Positions 1 through 9,049 of a DNA stretch of 64,000 bases are shown here, piece after piece; within the stretch, counting starts at the first letter, position 1; the number at the start of each line of letters is the position of its first letter. The notes under the pieces are model-generated. The model was not told the origin of the DNA and made no database searches. It saw only the letters and a list, made by a program, of their open reading frames with translations. Both the position numbers and the translations under genes were made by a program. The stretch lies in assembly GCA_002408085.1 (NCBI GenBank), contig DHQL01000010.1, forward strand, positions 62,001-126,000, read 5' to 3'. The stretch comes from Spirochaeta sp. UBA5339. Lineage in GTDB: Bacteria > Spirochaetota > Spirochaetia > DSM-2461.

Positions 1-399
1 AATATCAGCCCTGTCAGTTGAACGGAGCAGAGGGTCTCCGGCAGAATCAAACAGAACTGAATCCCCGTCCATCTGATAGGTCCAGCGGAGATTCAGATCC
101 TCCAGAAGATTCTGGAAACGCCCGCCCCCGGTAAATGAAAGGTTCTGGTCAAACTCCCTCTCAATTCTATCCAGCAGGTTCTCCTCCATCATCTGCATCC
201 AAAGGTCCTGCTCGGCTTCGGGAAGCCCGGCCATAAGCTGTAGATTGTCCCGGTACCAGCTCCCTGCCCTTTCCAGAGAGGAGTATTCCCTGTAGAGCGA
301 CAGGCTCTCTTGGACACTGTATGCATCATAGACCTGAACCTGATCAGCAAAAGCTGACAATGGAAACAGCATTAATAAACAGATAATCCGACAGTTCAT
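1..399 (-). CDS. Secreted protein of unknown function, 3' end cut by window edge
   Basis: The frame is open from an ATG at 399 leftward to base 1 (133 codons) with no stop, so the C-terminus lies outside the window. The N-terminus is a clean signal peptide (MNCRIICLLMLFPLSAFA, cleavage expected after AFA), so the mature protein is periplasmic or outer-membrane associated. The mature part starts with a charged helical stretch rich in Glu, Tyr and Leu. A GGAGG-like ribosome site lies about 10 bases before the ATG. I do not recognise the family. It is divergent from the SDR gene at 535. Confidence 0.7.
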   Translation of the reverse strand, partial: MNCRIICLLMLFPLSAFADQVQVYDAYSVQESLSLYREYSSLERAGSWYRDNLQLMAGLPEAEQDLWMQMMEENLLDRIEREFDQNLSFTGGGRFQNLLEDLNLRWTYQMDGDSVLFDSAGDPLLRSTDRADI

Positions 400-534
400 A
401 GAGATCTCCTGCCTCCCTGAGGGACAAAAAAACTCTGATGATTCAAAGTTTTTTTATTTTTTTTAAAGAGTTTACCTTCCCGTTACCTTTCTTAATTAAG
501 CTCTCCCCATACACAAGAGAAGAGAGGTTTCAGG

Positions 535-1401
535 ATGAAAATAAGAGACAAAGTTATATGTGTAAGCGGAGCGGGCGGCGGAGTTGGAAGAGAACTTGTT
601 CTGCATCTTTTGTGCGGGGGTGCTTCGGTAGCCGCAGTGGATATAAACAGTTCCGCTCTGACCGAGACAAAAATGATGGCGGGAAAGTATGCCGGGAAAC
701 TCTCAATACACACCGCCGATATCAGAGATACCGGACGTGTTTGCGCCCTTGCTACGGAAATAGCTGGAAGACATGGCGGTATTGATATTCTGATCAACAA
801 TGCAGGAATAATACAGCCCTTTGTCACCATGCCGGACCTCTCACTTGAAACTGTAAAACGGGTAATGGATATCAACTTCTACGGCATGATGAATATGACC
901 CGGGCCTTCCTGCCATGGCTGGCAAAACAGGAGGAGGCATGCATTGCCAATGTTTCCAGCATGGGCGGGTTTCTGCCCGTACCCGGTCAGTCAGTATACG
1001 GAGCCTCAAAGGCAGCGGTTAAGCTGGCCACCGAAAGCATGAGAATGGAGCTCTCCCATACAGGTATCAGGGTCAGCCTTATCATCCCCGGGGGCATCGA
1101 AACCGACATAAAAAGCAACTCGGGGCTGAAGGAGGAAGGGAGCAGAGAGAGCCAGAAGAATAAGGCCGGAATGAAACTGACCTCACCCTCAAGGGCTGCC
1201 CTGACCATTATTGAGGGGATAGAGAAGGAAAGAGCCAAAATTCTGATCGGAAAGGATGCCAGAATCATGGATATTCTCTACAGGATTATGCCTCTGAAGG
1301 CAGCAGATCTGATCAGCCGTGTTATGGAAGGGAATCACAGCGGGATCTTCAACACCACTGAGAATCTTCAGGAAGGCATCTGCCGGGAAGCCCGTGCATG
1401 A
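535..1401 (+). CDS. Short-chain dehydrogenase/reductase (classical SDR)
   Basis: A 288-residue NAD(P)-dependent oxidoreductase. It shows the cofactor motif GAGGGVG at residues 12-18, NNAG at 88-91, and a catalytic Ser (141-142), Tyr155 and Lys159 in YGASK. Asp36 after beta-2 (AAVDINSS) favours NAD(H). The length is about 40 residues above a minimal SDR because of a C-terminal tail with a KAADLISRVM-type helix, seen in SDRs acting on lipophilic substrates. The substrate cannot be told from sequence. It is the first gene of a plus-strand run; the response regulator starts 45 bases downstream. Confidence 0.88.
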   Translation: MKIRDKVICVSGAGGGVGRELVLHLLCGGASVAAVDINSSALTETKMMAGKYAGKLSIHTADIRDTGRVCALATEIAGRHGGIDILINNAGIIQPFVTMPDLSLETVKRVMDINFYGMMNMTRAFLPWLAKQEEACIANVSSMGGFLPVPGQSVYGASKAAVKLATESMRMELSHTGIRVSLIIPGGIETDIKSNSGLKEEGSRESQKNKAGMKLTSPSRAALTIIEGIEKERAKILIGKDARIMDILYRIMPLKAADLISRVMEGNHSGIFNTTENLQEGICREARA

Positions 1402-1446
1402 GAAAAGGTGTATAGTATAGGGAGCCAGCAACTGGAGGAGAACCCA

Positions 1447-2121
1447 TTGCCTGTAATACTGGTCGCCGAAGACGATGACAACCTGAGACTCCTTATCACA
1501 CAGAGACTGAAAAACCTCTATGAAGTCATTGCGGTCAGAAACGGGGATGAGGCCCTTGAAGTCCTCAACCGCGACAGGATAGATCTTCTGGTCACCGATA
1601 TTATGATGCCCGGAACCGATGGTTTCCAACTGGTTGAAACGGTCAGGAAGTCCGGTTCCCCCATCCCCGTTCTGATGCTTACAGCCAACCAGTCCTTTGA
1701 AGCAAAGAAGCAGGGCTTTTCCCTGGGAACCGACGATTATCTGACAAAGCCCTTCGACAAGGAGGAACTGATCTGGAGGATACAGGCCCTTTTAAGGCGC
1801 TACAGGATAGATCAGGATAATAAGATCAGAGCGGGATCACTGGTAGTCAACAGGGAGTCCTACACCGTAAGCTCCGGAGACAGGGCCGTAACCCTTCCCA
1901 GAAAGGAGTTTGAGCTTCTATATAAACTGCTGTCCTCCCCGGGAAGGATATTCACAAAGAGCCAGCTGATGGAGGCAATCTGGGGATATGAAACCGAAAG
2001 CAGTGAGGATACCGTAAAAACCCATATCAGCCGGATAAGAAACAGGCTCAAAGGGGTGGATGAAATAAAAATAACAGCCGTAAAGGGCATAGGCTATAAG
2101 GCTGAGGTGGTTACAAAGTGA
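1447..2121 (+). CDS. OmpR/PhoB-family response regulator
   Basis: A 224-residue two-component regulator. The receiver domain (about 1-115) has the acidic pocket EDDD near residue 8, phospho-acceptor Asp51 (VTDIMMPG) and Lys101 (LTKPF). A C-terminal winged helix (about 130-224) carries the trans_reg_C pattern (KEFELLYKLL, then VKTHISRIRNRL). I chose the TTG at 1447 because GGAGGAG sits 6 bases before it; a GTG at 1408 would add 13 residues but has no good ribosome site. It overlaps the kinase gene by 4 bases (GTGA), so the two are translationally coupled. Target genes are unknown; the neighbouring enzymes are candidates. Confidence 0.92.
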   Translation: MPVILVAEDDDNLRLLITQRLKNLYEVIAVRNGDEALEVLNRDRIDLLVTDIMMPGTDGFQLVETVRKSGSPIPVLMLTANQSFEAKKQGFSLGTDDYLTKPFDKEELIWRIQALLRRYRIDQDNKIRAGSLVVNRESYTVSSGDRAVTLPRKEFELLYKLLSSPGRIFTKSQLMEAIWGYETESSEDTVKTHISRIRNRLKGVDEIKITAVKGIGYKAEVVTK

Positions 2122-3149
2122 AAAAAGACAGATCCCCTGTTAGAAAACTGGAACGTAAGATTATATGGATGGTTCATCTGATCATCCTCGGTTCTGTGAT
2201 TACCTTTTCAATGATTGAGTTTGTCGCTTACAGGGTGCTGCGTCATGGAGAGGCATACAAGCCTACAAATGCTCTGGGAATGCTGATGCCCATGGGACTT
2301 CTACTGGGACTGATTGCGGCAAAAATACTCAAACATGCCGAAGGTTACTTCACAAGACTTCTGGAGGGAATATCCAGGGTAGCCGATGGAGATTTCAGCA
2401 GCGAACTGGATACCGGAGAGGCGGGCCCCTTTGCTGAGATTTTCCAGGACTTCAACAAGATGACCCGGGAGCTGAAAGGGGTTCAGTCCCTCAGGAACGA
2501 CTTTGTAAACCAGTTCTCCCATGAGTTTAAAACTCCCATAATGTCCATAAACGGCTTTGCCTCCCTGATGCTGGAGGATGAGCTTCCCCGGGAAGAGCAG
2601 AAACGCTACCTGGAGATAATTTGCTCTGAATCAAAAAGGCTGTCAGAGCTCTCGGGAAATACTCTCCTGCTGGCTAAGCTGGAGTCCCAGCAGTGGCTTC
2701 TGAACCGATCTGTATACCTTCTGGACGAACAGATCAGGGAGTGTCTGATCCTTCTGGAGCCGGAGTGGGAGAGAAAGAATCTGGATATAAACGCTGAACT
2801 GGAAAGAGTTTTCTACTCGGGAAACAGGGAGATAATGAGCCAGCTCTGGATCAACCTGATCGGCAATGCGGTACGATATACTCCTGACGAGGGGAAAGTA
2901 TCAGTCGCCCTGTCATCCTCAGCAGATGAACTGACTGTTACCGTGAAGGATTCAGGTCATGGAATAGCACCTGAAGAACTTCCCCTGATCTTCAATAAAT
3001 ACTATAAGGGCCGGGATTCGGGCAGAGGTCTGGGACTTGGACTTTCCATCGTAAAAAGAATCACAGATCTCTGCGGCGGCAGAATTGAAATAAGCAGCGA
3101 GATAAATGCGGGCAGCTCCTTTACGGTGCACCTTCCGACAAGAGAATAA
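2118..3149 (+). CDS. Membrane sensor histidine kinase
   Basis: A 343-residue partner of the preceding regulator. Two transmembrane helices (about 15-37 and 52-71) are separated by only some 15 extracytoplasmic residues, so the sensor probably reads a membrane or intramembrane signal. A HAMP-like linker (72-125) follows. The HisKA box is FSHEFKTP with phospho-acceptor His135. The ATPase domain has an N box (Asn250 in GNAVRYTP), G1 DSGHGI (278-283), F box FNKYYKG and G2 GLGLGLS. The GTG start overlaps the regulator stop. Ligand unknown. Confidence 0.92.
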   Translation: MKKDRSPVRKLERKIIWMVHLIILGSVITFSMIEFVAYRVLRHGEAYKPTNALGMLMPMGLLLGLIAAKILKHAEGYFTRLLEGISRVADGDFSSELDTGEAGPFAEIFQDFNKMTRELKGVQSLRNDFVNQFSHEFKTPIMSINGFASLMLEDELPREEQKRYLEIICSESKRLSELSGNTLLLAKLESQQWLLNRSVYLLDEQIRECLILLEPEWERKNLDINAELERVFYSGNREIMSQLWINLIGNAVRYTPDEGKVSVALSSSADELTVTVKDSGHGIAPEELPLIFNKYYKGRDSGRGLGLGLSIVKRITDLCGGRIEISSEINAGSSFTVHLPTRE

Positions 3150-3207
3150 GAAAGCAGGAATAAAAAACAGACTGGTCATCTTTTCCATCTCAGGGTATTC
3201 TTGATCC

Positions 3208-4122
3208 ATGAGCGAAATCACAAGCGTCGGCATCATCGGAGCGGGGGCATTGGGCCTCCTGTACATCGAACCCATCGCGGATCTTCTGAAGGAAGAGGCC
3301 TACTTTATGGCGGGTAACTCCCGCTGTGACACAATCAACGGAACAGTCTATACCATCAATGAAAATGAGTGCTCCTTCAGTGCACAGAATCCTATTGAAT
3401 CGGATATTCAGCCTGATCTGATTATCGTGGCCGTAAAGAACTACCATATGAAGGAGATCGCCCCCCTTCTGCTGGCCTCAGCGGGATCCGAGACCATCAT
3501 CCTGTCGGTTCTCAACGGCATAAGCAGTGAGGGAGAGATCGAAAAGCTCTGCCCCGAATCCACTGTGCTCTACACAGCCGCCCTGGGAATGGACGCGGTA
3601 AAAGAGGGAAACGCCCTGAACTATACGGGCAGGGGTAAGCTTGTGATCGGGTCCAGAACCAATGATCCCGTCCCGGCCCTGGAAAAAGTCTGTTCCTTCC
3701 TTAAAAGATGCGGCCTGGACTATACGGTTCCCGAGGACATTCACAAGGAGCTCTGGTACAAGTGGATGATCAATATCGGAGTCAATCAGGTATCCGCTGT
3801 AACGGGAGCCTCCTATGGAAGCTTCCAGAAGGACCCGGAACTGAAGAAACTGATGGACAGGGCCATGATGGAGACCATTGTGGTGGCCCGGAACAGCGCC
3901 GTCGATCTGGACAACTCCGACCTGAAACGCTGGTACCCCATACTGGACTCCCTGGGCCCAGAGGGCAAGACCTCCATGCTTCAGGATATGGAAGCGGGAA
4001 GACAGACCGAGGTTGAGTCCTTTGCCGGAGAACTGATCAGAAGGGCCGAAACCCTGGGACTGGATGTTCCTGTGAATCAGACTCTCTACACCATTATCAA
4101 GACAAAAGAATCCCTGAACTGA
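3208..4122 (+). CDS. Ketopantoate reductase-like (ApbA/PanE family) dehydrogenase
   Basis: A 304-residue NADPH-dependent 2-keto acid reductase-like protein. GAGALG (11-16) is the dinucleotide motif, LNG (102-104) matches the conserved Asn region, and the C-terminal domain keeps the family Lys (185, LWYKWMINI) and Asn193. True PanE makes pantoate. Here the gene sits between a two-component system and a D-amino-acid deacylase, 44 bases before the latter, so reduction of another 2-keto acid is equally likely. No strong ribosome site precedes the ATG. Confidence 0.82.
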   Translation: MSEITSVGIIGAGALGLLYIEPIADLLKEEAYFMAGNSRCDTINGTVYTINENECSFSAQNPIESDIQPDLIIVAVKNYHMKEIAPLLLASAGSETIILSVLNGISSEGEIEKLCPESTVLYTAALGMDAVKEGNALNYTGRGKLVIGSRTNDPVPALEKVCSFLKRCGLDYTVPEDIHKELWYKWMINIGVNQVSAVTGASYGSFQKDPELKKLMDRAMMETIVVARNSAVDLDNSDLKRWYPILDSLGPEGKTSMLQDMEAGRQTEVESFAGELIRRAETLGLDVPVNQTLYTIIKTKESLN

Positions 4123-4166
4123 ACACCCTGAGTACTGCATAAACAATTAAACAAGAGGATTTTAAA

Positions 4167-5801
4167 ATGGAAAAATACTGGCTCGTAAACGGACGTCTTG
4201 CCGACGGAACAGGCAGGTCGATCAGACAGGCGGACGTCCTGATTGAGGGAGACCGCATTGTTAAGATTCTGGAGAGATCCGAAGCGGTTCCTGAAGACGG
4301 CGTCACCCGGATCGACTGTGAAGACAATCTGATCTGCCCCGGATTTATCGACATCCACTCCCATCTGGACTGGTTTGCCGGCAATGAGGGAAGCCGCCCT
4401 TTGATGATGCCCTTTCTTCAGCAGGGAATCACCACCGCCGTGGGCGGGAACTGTGGTTTCAGTACCTTCGGCTTTCCCGTCACCCATCCCTATAGAGAAC
4501 TTCTGACAGACAACCTCTTCCGCTCAGGGGGAGCTAAACTCAGCTGGCAGGGAACCGACGGTTTTGCGGATCATATTACCGGGAACGGCAGCCCTCTTAA
4601 CATTCTCTCCTATGTGGGTCACGGTACCACCAGGACCGCCGTCCGGGGCTACGACTCCTCCCCTCTTTCCGATGACGAACTGAAACAGATGCTGGATCTG
4701 ATGGAGGAGAGTCTGAAGCAGGGTGCCTGCGGTATCTCCCTGGGGCTTCAGTATGAACCGGGAATCTTTGCTGACAGGAAGGAACTGGAAGCGGTGGCCC
4801 GTCTGGCAGCAAAGTACAACAAGGTTCTGGCGGTCCATCCCCGTGCCTCCTCCGCTGTTTCCGGAACCTATCCCATGAAGCCCTTCGGCACTCCCCACCA
4901 TATTCTTGCCGTTCAGGACCTGATCGAACTGGCCGAAAAAACGGGAGTACGGCTGCAGTTCTCCCATCTGATCTTCGTCGGTTCAAAAAGCTGGAAGACC
5001 GCCGGCCGTACCATTGAGCTCTTCCGAAAGGCTAAGAAAAGGGGCGTTGATATCTGCTTTGACACCTACGGCTACTCTCTGGGAGCCAGCCGTATCAATG
5101 TGATCCTTCCGGAGTGGTTCCTGGCGGATCTGAAGAAGAACCTGGATGACAGGACGGCCCTGAAACGGCTCTGGGTTGAGATCAAGGCAATGGAGGTGGT
5201 ACTGGGCTTCGGATACGATCAGATCAGGGTGACCAACACAGCCTGCCCCGAATGGGAGGAGTACAACGGTCTCTACCTGGCAGAGATTGCGGCAAAGCTG
5301 AAGCAGAGCAAGTTCAGGACCCTCTGCGATCTTGTACGGAAAAGCAGGGGAACCGCCTCTGTTCTGATGGAGGACTACTCCAATCCGGAAATCCTCAACG
5401 CCATGATCGCCAATCCCCAGTCCTACTTCCAGAGCGACGCCTGGGCCGAGCGGGAGGGGGTCAATAATCCCGCCATCTACGGCTCCCTTCCGAGGATTCT
5501 GAAGCTGAGCAGGGAGAATAATCTGCTGCCCGTGGAGGAGTGCATCCGCAAGATGACAGGAGGCGCCGCCGAGCGCCTGGGGATTCCCGGCAGAGGTATT
5601 GTAAAAGAAGGATACTTTGCGGATATTACAGTGGTTGATGAGACCACGATCTCAGACAGAGAGGATGAGAGGGGCAATCCCCTTCCCCCCGAAGGAATCA
5701 AACGGGTTATCGTAAACGGACAGATGATGGTCAGCCCTGAAACAGCGCAGACCATTGATCCTCCCGGCGACCAGATGCCCGGACGCTTTATCAGAATCTG
5801 A
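4167..5801 (+). CDS. N-acyl-D-amino-acid deacylase (D-aminoacylase, amidohydrolase superfamily)
   Basis: A 544-residue metal-dependent amidohydrolase. The N-terminal small beta domain leads to the first metal motif FIDIHSHLDWF (His64, His66); more metal and substrate positions are suggested by AVHPRASS near 224 and QFSHLIFVG near 265. The C-terminus has the typical GYFADITVVD strand. The family releases D-amino acids (D-Glu, D-Asp or neutral) from N-acyl derivatives. GAGG precedes the ATG. It is the last gene of the 535-5801 run and is followed by a hairpin terminator. Together with the keto-acid reductase and the convergent aminotransferase it suggests turnover of D-amino acids or opine-like compounds; that link is inference. 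Confidence 0.88.
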   Translation: MEKYWLVNGRLADGTGRSIRQADVLIEGDRIVKILERSEAVPEDGVTRIDCEDNLICPGFIDIHSHLDWFAGNEGSRPLMMPFLQQGITTAVGGNCGFSTFGFPVTHPYRELLTDNLFRSGGAKLSWQGTDGFADHITGNGSPLNILSYVGHGTTRTAVRGYDSSPLSDDELKQMLDLMEESLKQGACGISLGLQYEPGIFADRKELEAVARLAAKYNKVLAVHPRASSAVSGTYPMKPFGTPHHILAVQDLIELAEKTGVRLQFSHLIFVGSKSWKTAGRTIELFRKAKKRGVDICFDTYGYSLGASRINVILPEWFLADLKKNLDDRTALKRLWVEIKAMEVVLGFGYDQIRVTNTACPEWEEYNGLYLAEIAAKLKQSKFRTLCDLVRKSRGTASVLMEDYSNPEILNAMIANPQSYFQSDAWAEREGVNNPAIYGSLPRILKLSRENNLLPVEECIRKMTGGAAERLGIPGRGIVKEGYFADITVVDETTISDREDERGNPLPPEGIKRVIVNGQMMVSPETAQTIDPPGDQMPGRFIRI

Positions 5802-5830
5802 CCCGGTCTGACCTGGCATTGGTGCTTTAA

Positions 5831-5882
5831 AAAACCGCCGGTAAACCTTATGGGATCATCCCGGTTCCGGCGGTTTTATTTT
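5831..5882. terminator. Bidirectional intrinsic terminator
   Basis: An 11-bp perfect stem AAAACCGCCGG (5831-5841) and CCGGCGGTTTT (5867-5877), flanked by A and T runs on both sides. It lies between the convergent deacylase and aminotransferase genes and can serve both. Confidence 0.85.
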
Positions 5883-5897
5883 CTTTCAGGTGCAGGA

Positions 5898-7226
5898 TTA
5901 TTTCAGATACTCCTGATCGACCCAGGTCAGAACTTCATCCATCTTGGCCATCTCTTCGGTGACCTGCTCTTCGGTAATGATCAGAGGAGGCGCAACGATA
6001 ATCACATTCTCATGGGTGTAGGTCATAAACTTCTTCTCTTTGAGTTTTCCGAGAATCTTCTTCATAATCCATTCGGGGTCTTTTCCGTAGGGTACAAGGG
6101 GTTCTCTGGTCTCCTTGTCCTTCACCAGTTCAATGGCGGTGAAGAGTCCGATATAGCGCACATCTCCCACCGAGGGGTGTTTTACCTTCAGATCTTCCAG
6201 GATGTTCCCCAGAACGGCACCGACCTTGTTAACATTGTCCAGAATATTGTTTTCAAGGTAGTAATCGATGGTCGCGATACCCGCGGCGCATCCCAGTGGG
6301 TGACCGCTGTAGGTCAGTCCGCAGGAAAGGACATTGTCATCGAAGTATTCGGCGATCTCCTTGCTTACGGCGACTCCCCCCAGGGCGGTGTATCCGCAGG
6401 TAACACCCTTGGCAAAGGTCACAATGTCGGGCTTGATTCCGAAATTCTCGAAGCCGAACATCTTTCCTGTTCTTCCCCATCCCGCCATGACTTCGTCGCA
6501 GATCAGAAGGATGCCGTACTCGTCACAGATCTCTCTTACTCCGGGGAGATAGCCTTCGGGGGGAATGATAATACCGTTGGAACCGGTAATGGTCTCAATA
6601 ACGATGGCGGCTACATTGTCGGGACCTTCGTAGACAACCTGTTCTCTCAGCTTGGCCAGATAGTACTCGGTGGCCCTGGCTTCTGATTCGAACCTTATGG
6701 CTTCCTGATAGATGTAGGGATCGAAGAACTTGATGAATCCGGGAGCACCGGGTTCCAGGGCGTAGCGTCTGGGCTCACCGGTCAGGTTTCCCGCACCGAA
6801 GGAGGAACCGTGGTAGCTTCTATAGCGGCTGAATACCTTGAATTTTCCGGTAAACATACGGGCGATCTTTACGGCATTCTCGTTTGATTCTGCACCGGCA
6901 TTGGTAAAGAAGACCTTTCCCATATTGTCAGGCATCAGGCCGATGATCTTCTCGGCCAGGTTGGCACGGGACTCCACACCGTAGGAGGGTCCTGCAAAGC
7001 AGAACTTGTCCACCTGATCCTTGATGGCCTGGTTGATGGCCTGGTTGCCGAATCCCAGGTTCAGGTTTACCAGCTGTGATGACATATCGCTGTAGCGGTT
7101 GCCGTCATGGTCCCAGAAATACATGCCCTCACCCTTTTCTACGGGAATGGGATCAATATTTCTCTGGGCACTCCAGGATTGCAGGTTGTACTGCTTCTGT
7201 TTTTTCTTGATTTCTTCTCCAGTCAT
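5898..7226 (-). CDS. Class III (omega-type) PLP-dependent aminotransferase
   Basis: A 442-residue aminotransferase. The PLP lysine is Lys273 (TFAKGVTCGY) and the cofactor Asp is Asp244 (LICDEVMAGWGRTG). The TNAGAESNE segment (108-116) binds phosphate. The pattern resembles pyruvate- or oxoglutarate-dependent omega-aminotransferases (beta-alanine, GABA, taurine or putrescine type); the donor cannot be fixed. The frame extends to 7301, but GAGGA sits directly before the ATG at 7226, which also fits the family N-terminus. It is a single gene convergent with the deacylase. Confidence 0.88.
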   Translation of the reverse strand: MTGEEIKKKQKQYNLQSWSAQRNIDPIPVEKGEGMYFWDHDGNRYSDMSSQLVNLNLGFGNQAINQAIKDQVDKFCFAGPSYGVESRANLAEKIIGLMPDNMGKVFFTNAGAESNENAVKIARMFTGKFKVFSRYRSYHGSSFGAGNLTGEPRRYALEPGAPGFIKFFDPYIYQEAIRFESEARATEYYLAKLREQVVYEGPDNVAAIVIETITGSNGIIIPPEGYLPGVREICDEYGILLICDEVMAGWGRTGKMFGFENFGIKPDIVTFAKGVTCGYTALGGVAVSKEIAEYFDDNVLSCGLTYSGHPLGCAAGIATIDYYLENNILDNVNKVGAVLGNILEDLKVKHPSVGDVRYIGLFTAIELVKDKETREPLVPYGKDPEWIMKKILGKLKEKKFMTYTHENVIIVAPPLIITEEQVTEEMAKMDEVLTWVDQEYLK

Positions 7227-7675
7227 TCTCTTTTCCTCATGAAATATGAAATTGCGGTTTATTCCCTGTGCAAAAAAGTTACGTAGAAGGCAGTTTTTCA
7301 CGGTTTAATACATTTACGTAGATTTCGCATCTGTTAAATAATCCAAAATGCATGCCCCTGGATCAGAACCTGGCAGAACGGCATGCTGTAAAAAGTCAGT
7401 ATCCTGACTCAAAATTCTCTTTCTAAGGGGTCTCAGCACACTCCCGGGGCACTGGAAGGGCTTATTCCCGCTGGAACACAAATTGCTCCTACTTTCAGAA
7501 TCATCCTTTCAAAAAAAATGATCAATATACGTGAAAATCTTTTTCAGACCCGGGATGACTGAGCAGCCGCTCCATTACAGAGAAAGACAGGGGTTTTATA
7601 GATTCCGAATTAAGATTACTGTTAAGTCGTTCCCGGAACGAAAGTCGGGAACAGCTCTAATGAAAGGAAGAAAGT
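7227..7675. other. 449-base intergenic region without a recognised gene
   Basis: Divergent promoter space between the aminotransferase and the YhcH-type gene. I see no ORF with a ribosome site and no recognisable RNA family. The only clear structure is the GTTCCCG/CGGGAAC inverted repeat listed separately. The central GC-rich part (about 7355-7500) could hold a structured leader for the leftward gene, but I cannot assign it. Confidence 0.5.
7629..7652 (+). promoter_or_regulatory. Inverted repeat in leader of YhcH-type gene
   Basis: GTTCCCG (7629-7635) pairs perfectly with CGGGAAC (7646-7652) across a 10-base loop, ending 23 bases before the start codon. It could be an operator or an mRNA hairpin close to the ribosome site. 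Confidence 0.4.
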
Positions 7676-8134
7676 ATGGTACTCGACAGAATTGAAAACT
7701 CGGAAAGATATGAATCCCTGCACACTGGCTTTAAAAAGGCCTTTGACTTTATCAGAAATAATGACCTTGCCTCTCTGGAAGAGGGACGGTATGAGATCGA
7801 CGGTGATGATGTATTTGCCTTGATCCAGTGCTATGAGACGGCGCCGGCTTCAGAGAAACAGATTGAGACCCACCGGAACTACATCGATATCCAGTTTATG
7901 ATTTCCGGCGAGGAGATGATCGGCTACACGGGTTCACAGAACCTGAAAGTCACCGTTCCCTACAGCACTGACAACGATATTGAGTTCTACAGCCATAAAA
8001 AGACAACCTTCTGCTATCTGGAACCCGGAACCTTTGCGGTCTTCTTTCCCGAAGATCCCCATATGCCCTGCTGCCGGATTGATGCGGAGGTCCCGGTAAA
8101 GGCGAAAAAGCTGGTTCTGAAAATCAGAAAGTAA
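7676..8134 (+). CDS. YhcH/YjgK/YiaL family protein (DUF386, cupin-like)
   Basis: A 152-residue member of the YhcH/YiaL family, beta-sandwich proteins often encoded with sugar or sialic-acid catabolism and proposed to act on sugar anomers. Typical features are the THRNYIDIQFMISGEE strand with its conserved His and Glu, and FFPEDPHMPCC, whose His is a likely metal ligand, followed by a KKLVLKI end. AAAGGA precedes the ATG. It stands alone on the plus strand and overlaps the tail of convergent mobA by 11 bases. Its substrate here is unknown. Confidence 0.85.
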   Translation: MVLDRIENSERYESLHTGFKKAFDFIRNNDLASLEEGRYEIDGDDVFALIQCYETAPASEKQIETHRNYIDIQFMISGEEMIGYTGSQNLKVTVPYSTDNDIEFYSHKKTTFCYLEPGTFAVFFPEDPHMPCCRIDAEVPVKAKKLVLKIRK

Positions 8135-8792
8135 TCCCTTCCAGTGCCTCAAGGTCCCAGGGGGTGTTGATATTGGCCAGACGGAATCTCTCCACCCCCG
8201 CCCTTTCCAGGTCCTCTTCGGTCAGCACGCTTTTCGGCATGGCCTCAATAATCCCCTGAAGACGGTAGTTTCCAGATTCCAGGGCCTCCTCCCAGTGGTG
8301 GAGCAGGCTCCTGGGATAGAGCGCCAGAAAGGGCTGATACCGTCCATCCAACAGGAAGACCGATGCTTTTTCTGTACTCCTGTTCTCCCAGAGCAGCCTC
8401 AGGACCTTCTCATTGAAGAAGGGAATATCACAGGCAAGAAGGAGCAGCCACTCCCTGACATGGGGAGAAGCGGCGCAGATTCCTCTTAAGGGAGTGGGTT
8501 CTCCGCCCGGTGAGGCCAGATCTTCCAGAGCCTTAACCGCAGAATCCGGAAAGTCTGCAGACCCTCCTCCCAGTAGATAGATATCCCCGGTCATCAGGGC
8601 GGCTCCCTCAAGGGCCCACCCGGTCAGACTTTTGCCCTTAAATTTATAAAGGGCCTTATTGCTTCCAAAGCGTCTGCTTCCACCACCCCTTAATACAGCT
8701 GCCGTAACATGGGAGGCGGTTTCCTCTCTCAGCGGGCGGCCGAAGGAGCTCTGCATCTGTTCTTTCTGTCTGCTCATATCGGGTTTCAGCAT
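8124..8792 (-). CDS. mobA: Molybdenum cofactor guanylyltransferase-like protein
   Basis: A 222-residue nucleotidyltransferase of the MobA family, which attaches GMP to molybdopterin. The signature AAVLRGGGSRRFGSNKAL (about 31-48) is the GTP loop, with one residue (Arg) replacing the usual Ala before GG. LLLACDIPFF carries the metal-binding Asp. The first 30 residues are poorly conserved, and the real start may be one of the internal Met codons; no clear ribosome site is visible. No other molybdopterin gene is in the window, so a related sugar-nucleotide role cannot be excluded. Confidence 0.72.
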   Translation of the reverse strand: MLKPDMSRQKEQMQSSFGRPLREETASHVTAAVLRGGGSRRFGSNKALYKFKGKSLTGWALEGAALMTGDIYLLGGGSADFPDSAVKALEDLASPGGEPTPLRGICAASPHVREWLLLLACDIPFFNEKVLRLLWENRSTEKASVFLLDGRYQPFLALYPRSLLHHWEEALESGNYRLQGIIEAMPKSVLTEEDLERAGVERFRLANINTPWDLEALEGITF

Positions 8793-8828
8793 AGCACAAA
8801 GGGTGCAGAAAGGGCCATTCTGACTCCC

Positions 8829-8931
8829 TTTGACACAGTCAAAATGAGCCCAAAGTGTGTCATTTATTCCACCTTGTGTAATTTTGACACATCAATTCGG
8901 GCTTCCAGAGTTGCTGTATCAAAAAGACACA
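8829..8931. promoter_or_regulatory. Cluster of TGACACA repeats, candidate activator sites
   Basis: TGACACA occurs at 8831-8837 and 8885-8891, its inverse TGTGTCA at 8856-8862, and the near copy AGACACA at 8925-8931. The first copy lies in a palindrome TTTGAC-ACA-GTCAAA (8829-8843), the third in TGTGT-N7-ACACA (8875-8891). They lie about 145-250 bases upstream of the predicted sigma-54 start of the Hsp20 genes, the usual distance for enhancer-binding activators, and also directly upstream of mobA. Confidence 0.5.
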
Positions 8932-9049
8932 GAGCCCCGGGGAGCCGGCTGTTTTTTTTAAACTGTTTTTTTCCGGACTCCACCCGAAATCCCTGATAGC
9001 ATTTTTTATTTCATTACTATATATAGATTTAAAATATATTCAGAAAAAG

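Noticed and set aside
5850..6686. 278-codon plus-strand open frame
   Set aside because: Antisense to the aminotransferase, which has intact PLP motifs; the frame begins in the terminator and has no ribosome site.
7227..7675. Riboswitch
   Set aside because: Length and GC-rich core are suggestive, but no known aptamer motif could be matched by eye.
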